Shown one piece after another: positions 37,117 to 47,332 of a stretch of 64,000 nucleotides of DNA (position 1 is the first letter of the stretch; every line of letters starts with the position of its first letter). Both the position numbers and the translations under genes were made by a program. Source of the stretch: Sulfopaludibacter sp963835555 (GTDB lineage Bacteria; Acidobacteriota; Terriglobia; Bryobacterales; Bryobacteraceae); contig CAWIGC010000038.1 of assembly GCA_963835555.1 (NCBI GenBank), positions 496,001-560,000 of the forward strand. Direction: 5' to 3'. Under the pieces are notes generated by a model that was not told the DNA's origin, did no database searches, and saw nothing but the letters and a program-made list of their open reading frames with translations.

Positions 37117-38968
37117 ATGCTCGAAGACAAAGACCTTCTCTCCATCCAGGAGGTCCGCACCAAGGTCGAAAAGGCCTACGCCGCCTGGCAGAAGTACCGC
37201 ACCTACTCCCAGGAGCAGGTGGACGCCATCGTGGAGCGCATGGCCGCGGCCGCGCGCGCCAATGCCCGGCGACTGGCCGAAATGGCCGTGGAAGAGACCG
37301 GCTACGGCAACGCCAAGGACAAGTACATCAAGAACCTGCTGAACTGCGACTGGCTGCCGCGCCGCATGCGCGGCATGAAGACCGTCGGCATTCTGCGCGA
37401 ACTGCCGGACGAGAAGACTGGTGGAGATCGGCGTCCCGGTGGGCGTGGTGGCGGCCATTCTGCCCACCACCAATCCCACCTCCACCGCCATCTACAAGAT
37501 CGCTGATCTCGCTCAAGGCCGGCAACGCCATCGTGATCAGCCCGCATCCGCGCGCGCACAAGTGCACCTGCGCCACCGCGGCGATCCTGTACCAGGCGGC
37601 GCGTGGAAGCGGGCGCGCCCGAAGACATCATCCAGTGCGTCGACAACGCCACCATCGAAGGCACCAACGCGCTGATGCGGCACGAGCGCACCGGCGTGAT
37701 CCTGTCCACCGGCGGCGCCGGCATCGTGAAGGCGGCGTATTCCAGCGGCAAGCCGGCCTTCGGCGTGGGCCCGGGCAACGTGCCGGTGCTGGTGGACACC
37801 TCGGCCGACCTGGACGACGCCGTCGCCAAGATCGTCGCCGGCAAGTCCTTCGACTACGGCACGGTCTGCTCCAGCGAGCAGGCGCTGGTGGCGGAAGACG
37901 TCGCTGCGCGACCGCATCCTGGCGCTGCTGAAGGCGCACAAGGCGTACATCGCCACCGACGCGCAGAAGGAAGCGCTGGGCAAGCTGCTGATCATGCCGC
38001 AACTGGACCGTCAATCCGCAGTGCGTGGGCCAGGCGCCCACGAAGATCGCGCAGATGGCGGGCTTCGAAGTGCCCGCCGATACCTCCATCATCTGCTGCG
38101 AGATCGGCGGCGTGGGCAAGCAGCATCCGCTCTCGGCGGAGAAGCTCTCGCCGGTGCTGTCGCTCTATTTCGTGAACGGATTTCGACGCGGCGCTGGACA
38201 CCTGCTTCGCGCTGCTGAAGTTCGGCGGGCTGGGCCACACCGCGGTCATCTACGCCAAGAACGACGCGCGCATCCGCGAGTACGCCATGCGCATGCCGGC
38301 CATGCGGGTGCTGGTGAACACGCCCGCGCCGCAGGGCTCCACCGGGCATCACCACCAACGTGTTTCCCTCCATGACGCTGGGATGCGGCGCCGCGGCCGG
38401 CAACATCACCTCCGACAACGTCGGGCCGCAGCACCTGATCAATATCAAGCGCCTGGCCTACGTGGTGCGCAAGCCGGAAGAGGCCTTCGAAATGCCGCTG
38501 GATATCAATCGGCGCCGGCCGCCGCGGGCTCGCCGGCCACGCGCCGGCCGCATCGACCGCGAATACCGTGGTCGCGGCGGTGGAACGATACCTGGCTTCG
38601 CGCGGATTCGCCGTGCCGGCGCCGCGCCGCGCCCGCTCCGGCGCCGGGCGGTCCTGCCTGTTCCTGCGAGCCGCGCAAGGCGGTGGTCGCCAACGTCGCG
38701 GCCGAGGTGGTGGACCGCTTTCTGGCGCGGCGCGAGTCGCCGGAACGTCAGGCGGCTACAGTTGACTGACCAAGGAGCGGCGCCGCCGTCCCAGCCCGCC
38801 AGCTTCCGCCAGCGCCGCCGAAACCGGTGGATTTCGTCTGCGAGGCCGACGTGCGCGAGGCCATCGCAGGAAGATCGCAAGATCTATATCGGGCCGAAGA
38901 CGATCGTCACGCCGTCCGCCCGCGACCTGGCCGGCCCCTCTGATATTCTGGTGTTGGCTCAGGGCTGA
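37117..38968 (+). CDS. Microcompartment CoA-acylating aldehyde dehydrogenase (EutE/PduP-like), frameshifted
   Basis: About 610 residues when repaired from ATG 37117. NAD-domain landmarks: GVPVGVVAAILPTTNPTSTA, GVILSTGGAGIVKAAYSSGK, GVGPGNVPVLVD; catalytic Cys in FDYGTVCSSEQALV. These are the PduP/EutE family, converting aldehyde plus CoA plus NAD to acyl-CoA. Twelve single extra bases (37420, 37502, 37602, 37900, 38000, 38178, 38344, 38510, 38625, 38764, 38813, 38868) break it. Beyond the enzyme come a Pro/Ala linker, two amphipathic helices (VVAAVERYLASRG; VVANVAAEVVDRFLARR) and a terminal module with VDFVCEADVREAI and TPSARDLA. Such extensions resemble encapsulation sequences of microcompartment cargo. 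Confidence 0.8.
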
Positions 38969-38977
38969 GGCATAAAC

Positions 38978-39479
38978 GTGGATTTGAATCTCGACACACT
39001 GAAGCAGCGAAATCCTGGAGTATCTCGAACGCCGCCGGCTTCGCCGTCTTCCACGGCAGCCCCGGGCGGCCTCGAAGGCCTGCCCATGGTGCTCTGGGAC
39101 ACCGAACGCTATCCCGACTACCAGATGTTCCTGGAAGTCGCCAGCAAGACCGGCGTCAAGCTGATCCTGTTCGCCACCCGCGAATTCGAGGCCGCCGACC
39201 TGGACGAACTGGCCGAGCAGCTCGAGGAATGCGAACTCACCCGCGACGAGCAGCGCGATTACGAAGTCGCGCCTGCGCGAGCTGCGCGTCTTACGAAGGC
39301 GTCACCTGCTCGCTCGAACTGGCCTTCGATCACCAATCGCGCCTCTACGTCTACGAAGTGCAGCCCGACTGGTACGAAGAGTTCCTCAGCATCGAAGACG
39401 AGATCTGATCGCGCATCGCCGAGCGACGACGAGATCGACGAAGACGACTACCCTGGGCGGCTACTTCTCCAAGAACTGA
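38978..39479 (+). CDS. Hypothetical acidic protein between dehydrogenase and recJ, frameshifted
   Basis: About 165 residues when repaired from GTG 38978 (9 bases after the dehydrogenase stop): DLNLDTLKQRILEYLER at the start, GLPMVLWDTERYPDYQMFLE, then CSLELAFDHQSRLYVYEVQPDWYEEFL and an acidic tail (DDEIDEDD) ending YFSKN. No family recognised. About six single extra bases interrupt it. Short spacing on both sides (the recJ ATG follows 8 bases after its stop) suggests one operon from the shell protein to recJ. Confidence 0.5.
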
Positions 39480-39487
39480 ACTCGGCG

Positions 39488-41228
39488 ATGGCCACGCTCG
39501 CCGCTGGCTGTTCCCCGGCCGATGACGCCAGGCCGCCGACGCGCTGGCCGCCGCGCTGCGGCATCGCGCCTGCCGGCCGCCAGGGTGCTGTGCGCGCGCG
39601 GGTTCGGCGACCCGGCGCCGCCCGCCGCTTTCTGCATCCCGTCGCTCGACGACCTGCACGATCCGCTGGCGCTGCGCGACATGCCGCAGGCCGTCGAGCG
39701 CCTGCGCCGCGCCATCGCCGGCGGCGAGAAGATCCTGATCTACGGCGACTACGACGTGGACGGCACCACCTCCGTGGTGCTCCTGACCAAGGCCATCGAG
39801 CTGGCCGGCGGCGCGGCCGACTTATCACGTGCCGCACCGGCTGAAGGACGGCTACGGCATGCGCCCCGAAGTGGTCGAAGCAGGCCGCGGCCGAGGGCGT
39901 GAGGCTGATCGTCAGCGTGGATACCGGCATCCGCGCCGCGCGAAGTGGTGCGGCGCGCCGACGAGCTGGGCATCGACGTCATCGTCACCGACCATCACCT
40001 GCCCGAGAGCCGAACTGCCGCCCGCGCTGGCCGTGCTCAATCCCAACCGCCCGGACTGCCCCTACCCGGAGAAGAACCTGTGCGGCGCGGGCGTGGCGTT
40101 CAAGCTGGTGCAGGCGCTGCTGGCCACGCTCGGCTGGCCGGCGGACGAAGCTGCGGCGCGTGTGCGAATCGTTCCTCAAGACTGGTGGCCATCGCCACCG
40201 TGGCGGACGTGGTGCCGCTCACCGGCGAGAACCGCATCATCGTGAAGCACGGGCTGGACGGGCTGCGCGACGTGCGCAATCCCGGGCTGCGCGCGCTGCT
40301 GGACGTGGCCGGGTTCACCGACGGTACGCGTCCCCACCGCGCGCCAGGTGGCGTTTCAGATCGCGCCGCGCATGAATGCCGCCGGCCGCATGGATACGGC
40401 CAATGCGGTGATCGAGCTGTTCCTCACCGACGACCCGGCGCGCGCCCGCGAGCTGGCGCAGCAACTTCACGATCAGAACACCGAGCGCCAGCAGGTGGAA
40501 GCGGAGATCCGCGAGACCTGCGAGCGAGTCTGCGCGGTGGACGACGCCGCCGCCGCGCTGGTCTACTACGGCGAGGACTGGCATCGCGGCGTGCTCGGCA
40601 TTGTGGCCAGCCGCCTGGTGGAGCGCTTCCACCGGCCCGGTGTTCGTGCTCGGGCGCAATCCGGAGGACGGCCTGGCGCAGGGCTCCGGCCGCAGCATCC
40701 CGGCGTTTCATCTGCTGGAAGCGCTGGAATCCATGCCCGACCTGTTCGTGAAATTCGGCGGCCACCAGCACGCCGCCGGGCGTGACCCTGGAAGCCGCGC
40801 AGCGTGGAGGAGTTCCGCGCAGCGCTTCAACGCCTATGCCGCCGCGCGGCTGACGCCCGAGGATTTTCTGCGCGCGAATGGAAATCGACGCGCGTGGTGG
40901 ATCTCGCGCGAAATCGACGAGCCAGCGGTCGCGGAGATCTTCGCGCTGGCGCCGTTCGGCCACGGCAATCCGCCGCCGCTGTTCGCCGCGCTGGACGTGG
41001 AGGTGGCCGCGCCCGCCGGTGGTGATGAAGGAAAAGCACCTGCGGCTCACCGTGCGGCAGAACGGCCGGACCCTCACGCTGAAGGCCTGGAATTTCGCCG
41101 CGCGCGCGGCCGAGTTGCCGCCCGGCGCGCGCATCGACATCGCCTTTCAACTGGAAGAGGATGCCACCTCCGCCGCCCGCGGCTACGCTCCGTGGAGCGC
41201 CACCATGCTCGACTTCCGCCACTGTTGA
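39488..41228 (+). CDS. recJ: Single-stranded-DNA exonuclease RecJ, frameshifted
   Basis: About 580 residues when repaired. DHH-family motifs: ILIYGDYDVDGTTS (motif I, Asp cluster), LIVSVDTGI (motif II), VIVTDHHLPES (DHH motif III) and PNRPDCPY. The DHHA1 domain gives FQIAPRMNAAGRM, GSGRSIPAFHLLEAL and FGGHQHAAG. A C-terminal OB-fold (LRLTVRQNGRTLTLKAW) is typical of RecJ. The role is 5'-3' degradation of ssDNA in recombination and mismatch repair. At least ten frame breaks, nearly all single extra bases; the essentially complete motif set argues for a working gene damaged in the sequence. Confidence 0.85.
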
Positions 41229-41256
41229 TGGAAACTCAAATGAGACAATATCTGTG

Positions 41257-42210
41257 ATGCAATTAGCGATTCAAGCTGAGGATGTGCGCGCGGCGGCGGA
41301 GCGGATCCGGCCGCTGGCGCTGCGGACTCCGGTGATGACTTCTCCGAACTTCGATACCGAATCCGGCGTCCGGGTCTTTTTCAAGTGCGAGAACCTGCAG
41401 CGCGGCGGCGCCTTCAAGATCCGCGGCGCTTCCAACATGATTCTGTCCTTGCCCGGCGAGTCACTGGCGCGCGGAATCGTGACTTACTCTTCGGGGAATC
41501 ACGCGCAGGCGGTGGCCATCGCGTCCAAGCATGTGGGCGCCCGGGCTACCATCGTGATGCCCGAGGATGCGCCGCGCTCTAAGATGGAGGCCACGCGCTC
41601 CCACGGCGCTCACATCGTCACTTACAATCGCTTCACCGAAAGCCGCGAGGCGCTGGCCGCGGGAATTCTGAAGGAAAGCGGCGCTACGCTGGTGCCGCCG
41701 TTCGATCATCCCCTGATCATGGCCGGGCAGGGCACCGCCGCCATGGAACTGCTGGAAGAGACCGGGCCGCTGGACGCGCTGATCACGCCGGCCGGCGGAG
41801 GCGGCCTGCTATCCGGCAGCGCCACCATCGCCAAGGCGCTCTACCCGGAGATACGCGTGTTCGGCTCGGAACCGGAGGGCGCCAACGATACGTTTCTTTC
41901 CATGGCGGCCGGCGAACAAGTGACGGTGGCGCATCCCCACACCATCGCCGACGGCCTGCGCTCTCCGCGGCCGGGTAACTTGACGTTCCCGGTGATGCGC
42001 AGCCTGGTCGAACAGATCCTGCTGGTAACGGACGACGAAATTCGCGCCGCGGTGAAATTCCTGCTGCTGCACCTGAAGATTCTGGCGGAGCCCAGCGGCG
42101 CAGTCCCGGTCGCGGCCGTCCTGTTCCACAAACTGCCGCCGGGAATCCGCACCATCGGAGTCGTGATCTCCGGCGGCAATGTGGATTTCGAAGAGTTAGC
42201 GAAGTACTAA
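41257..42210 (+). CDS. PLP-dependent threonine/serine dehydratase family enzyme
   Basis: 317 residues from ATG 41257, all intact. Lys54 in RGGAFKIRGASNM forms the PLP Schiff base; SSGNHAQ binds the cofactor phosphate and substrate carboxylate; GGGGLLSG is the glycine loop. Length without an ACT regulatory domain fits catabolic threonine dehydratase (TdcB-like), serine racemase or threo-3-hydroxyaspartate ammonia-lyase rather than biosynthetic IlvA. Starts 28 bases after recJ. Expected product of the threonine reaction is 2-oxobutyrate, a possible feed for the oxoacid:ferredoxin oxidoreductase encoded at 56 kb (inference). Confidence 0.85.
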   Translation: MQLAIQAEDVRAAAERIRPLALRTPVMTSPNFDTESGVRVFFKCENLQRGGAFKIRGASNMILSLPGESLARGIVTYSSGNHAQAVAIASKHVGARATIVMPEDAPRSKMEATRSHGAHIVTYNRFTESREALAAGILKESGATLVPPFDHPLIMAGQGTAAMELLEETGPLDALITPAGGGGLLSGSATIAKALYPEIRVFGSEPEGANDTFLSMAAGEQVTVAHPHTIADGLRSPRPGNLTFPVMRSLVEQILLVTDDEIRAAVKFLLLHLKILAEPSGAVPVAAVLFHKLPPGIRTIGVVISGGNVDFEELAKY

Positions 42211-42229
42211 AAGCACGAAGGAAGCTCAA

Positions 42230-42319
42230 CGCGGAGATGCGGAGTCGCGGAGATAAGACGCGGAGAAGATTTCGTTCGGTTTTCTCTGCGTTTTCCTCCG
42301 CGACTCCGCGACTCCGCGA
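42230..42319. repeat. Imperfect inverted repeat built from CTCCGCGA words
   Basis: Left arm about 42230-42269 (GCGGAGATGCGGAGTCGCGG...) and right arm about 42280-42319 (...CTCCGCGACTCCGCGA) are near-complementary over about 38 bases with a short centre. Each arm repeats an 8-base word, CTCCGCGA or its complement, in tandem. It lies between the dehydratase and a secreted protein gene and could fold into one long hairpin in RNA from either strand. Confidence 0.75.
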
Positions 42320-42370
42320 TAAAGACAATACGGCCTTCCGTTCGGTCATGCCGTCAGTTATGCTCGGACC

Positions 42371-43589
42371 ATGTTCAAGCGCCTGCTTCCACTGATTCTC
42401 TCGATGTCTGCCGCGGGGTTCGGCCAAGCCACCGGCGGCTCCACCGCGATTTCTGTGACCGCCACCCTGGGCCAGAATATTCAGCCCGATCAGACCATCT
42501 TCAATGTCACGATTCAATCGCCGCTCACTACGACCCTGGATGACTTGACGTCCGCTCTGAAGGGCACTCCGCTCACGCCGGCCACTTTTTCGAACGTGAC
42601 CTCCGTGCAAATTTATGTCGAACAACAAACCGACCACCACGGCACTTAACTGGCTGTTCCAGCTTCCGGTTCCGCTGGCCGGAGTCAAGGATCAGGTGGC
42701 GGCCTTGCAAACGCTCGCGGCCAGCCTCGGCAAGGCGCAGACGCCGCTCTCTCTTTCGTACACGGCGAGTGGACCCCAGGCTTCCGCCTCGGCGCAGGTG
42801 CAGGGCTGCGGCTTGGGCGACCTGGTCTCGGCCGCGCGCACCAAAGCGCAACAGATCGCCGAAGCCGCCAATGGCAAACGCGGGAATATCTCGGCGATGT
42901 CCTTCTCGGTCTCGACGATGATCGGGCCCGCCGCCGCCTCGCCGTATGTCATTCCGGCCTGTTCGCTGGGCGTCACCTTCGGCGGCGCGCAGCAGGTTCC
43001 GAATGCCATCACGGTTTCGGCATCGCGCACCGTCAACGTGCCGCCGGACATGGTCACCATCTATGCTTATGTGGACAACGGCGCTATCGCCACGATCGAT
43101 GGTGCGCTCGCCGCACTGCCGGGAAGCGGGTTCACGGCGGCGAACCTGTACAACTTCTCGGCCAACTCGCAGTCCGGCCAGTCCCTTCTGGAATGGGAGT
43201 TTTCCATGGCTCTGCCTTTCTCCAAAATGAACGACACCCTGGCAGCCTTGCAGCAAGCGGCCTCACAGAGTACGGCGGTCTCCTTCGGCGTGGGGGGAGC
43301 GCAACTTTCGCCGCAGTTACTGGCGGCGCAGGATTGCTCCTATGCGAGCTTGCTGAACGATGCGCAGGCACAGGCGCGCCAGGTGACCGCGGCGGCCGGA
43401 ATCTCCCTGAACGATCTGATTGCGGTTGGCGAGAGCAGTACGCCCACTGCGGCGTTCCGCTCGGGAGATTTTTCGCAGATCGTCACCGGCAACTTCACCA
43501 TCTACAACCCGTTTACGGTCTCCTACCCCACTTATCCCAGCCAGCCCACCTCGTGCACCCTGGTAGCACGATACGGCATGGGCCAATGA
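42371..43589 (+). CDS. Secreted SIMPL-like protein, tandem copy 1 (one frame break)
   Basis: About 405 residues from ATG 42371. Signal peptide MFKRLLPLILSMSAAGFGQ. Two similar halves, each opening with ISVTATLGQNIQPDQTIFNV or ITVSASRTVNVPPDMVTIYA and containing a long helix with LLNDAQAQARQVTAAAGISL, a layout like SIMPL/DUF541 proteins, which are exported and oligomeric. Single A inserted at 42611 between CAA and TTT. Ends with CTLVARYGMGQ. The next gene, starting one base after its stop, is a close paralogue. Function unknown. Confidence 0.65.
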
Positions 43590-43590
43590 T

Positions 43591-44770
43591 ATGTTCAAGC
43601 ACCTGCTTCCACTGATACTCTCGATATCCGCCGCGGGGTTCGGCCAGGCCACTGGCGCCTCCACGGCGATTTCTGTGACTGCGACGCTGGGCCAGAATAT
43701 TCCACCCGATCGGACCATCTTCAATGTCACCATTCAATCGCCGCTCACTACGACCCTCGATGACCTGACGGCCGCGCTGAAGGACGCCCCGCTCACTCCG
43801 GCGACTTTTTCGAATGTGACCTCCGTCCAGTATTCTTTCAACAACAAGCCACCCACTGTGGAACTGAACTGGCAATTCCAGCTTCCCGTGCCGCTGGCCA
43901 ACGTCAAGGATCGGGTAGCAGACCTGCAAGCTCTCGCGACCGCTCTCGGCAAGGCGCAGACACCACTCTCGCTTTCGTACACGGCGAGTGGGCCGCAGAC
44001 TTCCACTCAGGCACAGACGCAGGGCTGCGGCTTGAGCGACCTTGTCTCCGCCGCGCGCACTAAGGCGCAACAGATCGCCGGGGCCGCCAATCGCAAACCC
44101 GGGAATATCTCGGCGATGTCTTTTTCGGTTTCGACCAGGATCGGGCCGTCCGCCGCAGCGCCCTATGTCATTCCGGCCTGTTCGCTGGGCGTCACGTTCG
44201 GCGGCGCGCAGCAGGTCACCGAGTGCCATCACGGTTTCGGCATCGCGCACCCTCAACGTGCCGCCGGACATGGTGACCATTTACGCCTATGTGAGCAATG
44301 GCGCCATTACGACGATCGATGGGGCGCTCGCCGCGCTGCCGGGAAGCGGATTCACCGCTGCGAACCTGGTCAACGTCTCGGCCAGTCCGGTCGCTCTGGG
44401 ATGGCGGTTTTCCGTGGCGGCGCCGTTCTCGAAGATGAAGGATATCCTGGCAGCCTTGCAGAAAGCGGCCTCGCAGAACACGGCCGTCTCCTTCGGAGTC
44501 AGTGGAACGCAGCTATCGCCGGAATTGCTGGCAGCGCAGGATTGCTCGTACGCGAGCCTGCTCAACGATGCGCAGGCGCAGGCACGCCAGGTCACCGCGG
44601 TGGCCGGTATTTCGCTGAACGACCTGATTTCGGTGAGCGAGAGCCCCGTCACTACGCCTGTGTACGCATCTCGCTTGGGAAGCTTCCTACTTGGAGGCGT
44701 CAGCACGATCTACGATCCCAGCCAGACTGCCTCCTGCACCCTGGTGGCGCGGTATGGCATGGGCCAGTGA
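43591..44770 (+). CDS. Secreted SIMPL-like protein, tandem copy 2 (one frame break)
   Basis: About 392 residues, colinear with copy 1 and starting just after its stop. Start MFKHLLPLILSISAAGFGQ, end CTLVARYGMGQ, both almost the same as in copy 1. A single extra A at 44218 breaks the frame before PSAITVSASRTLNVPPD. The copies differ most in the last 60 residues (copy 1 has a longer Thr/Pro-rich loop). A recent tandem duplication is evident. It converges with typA, whose stop is 2 bases away. Confidence 0.65.
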
Positions 44771-44771
44771 C

Positions 44772-46569
44772 TCAGCGCTGATTGGCTTTGAGGACCTTTT
44801 TTCGCAGGCGGATAGACAGGGGAGTCACTTCGACGAATTCGTCTTCTTTGATGAATTCGATGGCCTGCTCCAGATTCAGAATCCGTGGCGGCACCAGGCG
44901 GATGGCTTCGTCGGCGGTGGAAGCGCGCATGTTGGTGAGCTTCTTTTCCTTGACGATATTCACGTCCATGTCGGAATCCTTGGCATTTTCGCCGATAATC
45001 TGGCCTTCATAGACTTCGGCGCCAGGCGCGATAAAGATCTCGCCGCGTTCCTGCAGATTGAACATGGCATGCCCGGTGGCTTTGCCGGAACGGTCGGCAA
45101 CCATCGATCCGGTGGGCCGCATGGTAATTTCGCCCTGCCATTCGATGTAGCCGTGAAAGAGCGAGTTCATGATGGCGGTGCCGCGCGTATCGGTCAGTAC
45201 TTCGCTGCGCAGTCCGATCAGGCCGCGCGAGGGCACCAGGAATTCAATGCGTACCCGGCCGGAACCGTGGTTCACCATCTTGGTCATCTTGCCCTTGCGG
45301 ATGCCCAGCTTTTCGATGACCACGCCCAGGAAGTTCTCGGGACAATCGACAATCAGGTGTTCCAGCGGCTCGCACAGTTTGTGATCGATGGTGCGCGTCA
45401 GAATCTCCGGCTTACCCACCATCAGTTCATAGCCTTCGCGCCGCATCATCTCGATCAGGATGGCAAGCTGCAATTCGCCGCGGCCCATCACCTTGAAAGT
45501 GTCGTGGCCCAGTTCCTCCACCTTGATGGATACGTTGGTGAGGAGTTCTTTATCCAGGCGCTCCCGCAGATTGCGCGAAGTGACCCATTGCCCCTCGCGG
45601 CCGGAAAACGGAGAGGTGTTGATGGTGAACGCCATCGCGATGGTGGGCTCGTCAATGTGGATGGGCGGCAGCGGGCTGGGCGTTTCCGCGCTGGTGACGG
45701 TTTCGCCGATGGTAATGCCTTCCACCCCGGCGATGGCCAGAATGTCGCCCGCCTGCCCCAGCGTTTCATCCACTCGCTTGAGGCCTTCGAAAGAATAGAG
45801 CTTGGTGATTTTGGTGGTGTGCATGGAGCCATCGCGCTTGGCAATGGCCACGGTATCGCCGTATTTCAGAACGCCGTTGAAGACGCGCCCGATGCCCAGC
45901 CGGCCCAGGTAGTCGCTGTAATCCAGGTTGGCGATCAGCATCTGGAGTACCCCTTCCGGGTCGGCCTTGGGAGGGGGAATGTGTTCCAGAATCGCGTCGA
46001 ACAGCGGGCGCAGATCGGTGGAGGGATCCTCCATGGTCTTCTTGGCCACGCCGGTCTTGGAGATGGTGTAGAACACCGGAAAATCAAGCTGATCCTCGGT
46101 GGCGTCCAGGTCGATGAACAGATCGTAGATCTCGTTCGAGCACTTCCTGTACGCGCGCATCCGGGCGGTCTATCTTGTTGATGACCACGATGGGCGGCAG
46201 CTTGGCTTCCAAAGCCTTGGAGAGCACATAGCGGGTCTGCGGCAGCGGGCCTTCGCTGGCATCCACCAAAAGCATCACGCCATCCACGATCTTCAGCGCG
46301 CGCTCCACTTCTCCGCCGAAATCGCTGTGGCCGGGCGTATCGACGATGTTGATCTTCACGCCGTGATAACGCACGCCGGTGATCTTGGCAAGGATGGTGA
46401 TCCCGCGCTCGCGTTCCAGATCGTTGGAATCCATGACGCGGTCCACGTGCTCTTCATGTTTGCCGAAGATGCCGCTCTGGTTGAGCATGGCATCCACCAG
46501 CGTGGTCTTGCCGTGGTCCACATGGGCGATGATCGCGATGTTGCGGATGTTGGGATTACTAATTTTCAT
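44772..46569 (-). CDS. typA: Translational GTPase TypA/BipA (one frame break)
   Basis: About 599 residues, normal length. ATG 46569: IRNIAIIAHVDHGKTTLVDAML (G1), RGITI (switch I), DTPGHSDFGGEVER (G3), NKIDRPDAR (G4). C-terminal BipA-specific region: GRGELQLAILIEMMRREGYEL, then GQIIGENAKDSDMDVN near the end. BipA binds the ribosome and aids 50S assembly and stress growth. A single extra base at 46137 shifts the frame in the G domain just after DARVQEVL; skipping it gives NEIYDLFIDLDA. Confidence 0.95.
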
Positions 46570-46733
46570 GAGTGGGAGATACTGCGTGAGTTACTGAACT
46601 CTTAGTTTAACATGGGGCGGCTTCCATCTATGCGTAATAGCACAGTCTACGTTTTCACAGTACGAGGGTACTATATGGGTGATAGTCACATTCGCCGCCT
46701 CACGCCTGAAATTGTTAACTTATGTTGCAATCC

Positions 46734-46762
46734 TTACAACTTTTCGCGTCGCAGGCGATAAT
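46734..46762 (+). promoter_or_regulatory. Sigma-70-like promoter TTACAA-17-GATAAT
   Basis: TTACAA (46734-46739) and GATAAT (46757-46762) with exactly 17 bp between, in the AT-rich spacer upstream of the membrane protein at 46827. The leader would be about 55-60 nt. Confidence 0.5.
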
Positions 46763-46826
46763 ACATTTTATCCAAATTATGTTTTATGGTACGGTATCGC
46801 CATAAGGCTTGAAATGGGAGGCGCCC

Positions 46827-47327
46827 ATGCCCGATGTGGTAGAAAAGGGTACTCACAGTCCCAGGAATTCGCTTTGCGTGGTGGGAGCGGAAGCTCTACT
46901 GGTGCTCCTGCCATTTGTTGTAATGGCAATCGTGCTTGCCCAAAAAGGCGAATTGTCCAAACTCGCCTCTATGCCCGAATGGGGGGTTGCTTCCTCTGCC
47001 CTGATCGGGTTGTCGATGGTCAGGTTCGCGGCGGGATTGTTGCATGCGCGCGCCCCGGTGGAAGGGCTCGCCTGGGAAAGAGTGCTGCTTCTCTTTGCCC
47101 TCATCGTCGTCCTTGGCCTGGTACCTTCCCTCCTCGTGCTTTCCCTGGTCCTGATCGCCAAAACTCCGTCTACTTACCTGTCGGCGATGCAGATCATCTT
47201 TTTCCTCCTGTCTCTGTTTCTGTTCATTTCACTGGGATGGGCCGGGGAGCACGTGCTTACCGAATCCACCGAGGCCGAAAAGGAGCATGAACTCACCGTG
47301 CTGCGATCCCGCGCCGCCGGCGATTGA
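46827..47327 (+). CDS. Hypothetical four-helix membrane protein
   Basis: 166 residues from ATG 46827, chosen because GGGAGG lies about 6 bases upstream (TTG 46809 is possible but lacks a site). Four predicted membrane helices: GAEALLVLLPFVVMAIVLA, ASSALIGLSMVRFAAGLL, VLLLFALIVVLGLVPSLLVL and MQIIFFLLSLFLFISLGW. A charged C-terminal tail (TEAEKEHELTVLRS) is probably cytoplasmic. No family recognised. It converges with the ABC permease, stops 5 bases apart. Confidence 0.55.
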   Translation: MPDVVEKGTHSPRNSLCVVGAEALLVLLPFVVMAIVLAQKGELSKLASMPEWGVASSALIGLSMVRFAAGLLHARAPVEGLAWERVLLLFALIVVLGLVPSLLVLSLVLIAKTPSTYLSAMQIIFFLLSLFLFISLGWAGEHVLTESTEAEKEHELTVLRSRAAGD

Positions 47328-47332
47328 CACCT

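Noticed and set aside
44691..46181. 496-residue plus-strand frame opposite typA
   Set aside because: It is the exact antisense of typA, rich in His/Gln/Arg as expected for the complement of a GC-rich gene, with no domain or ribosome site.
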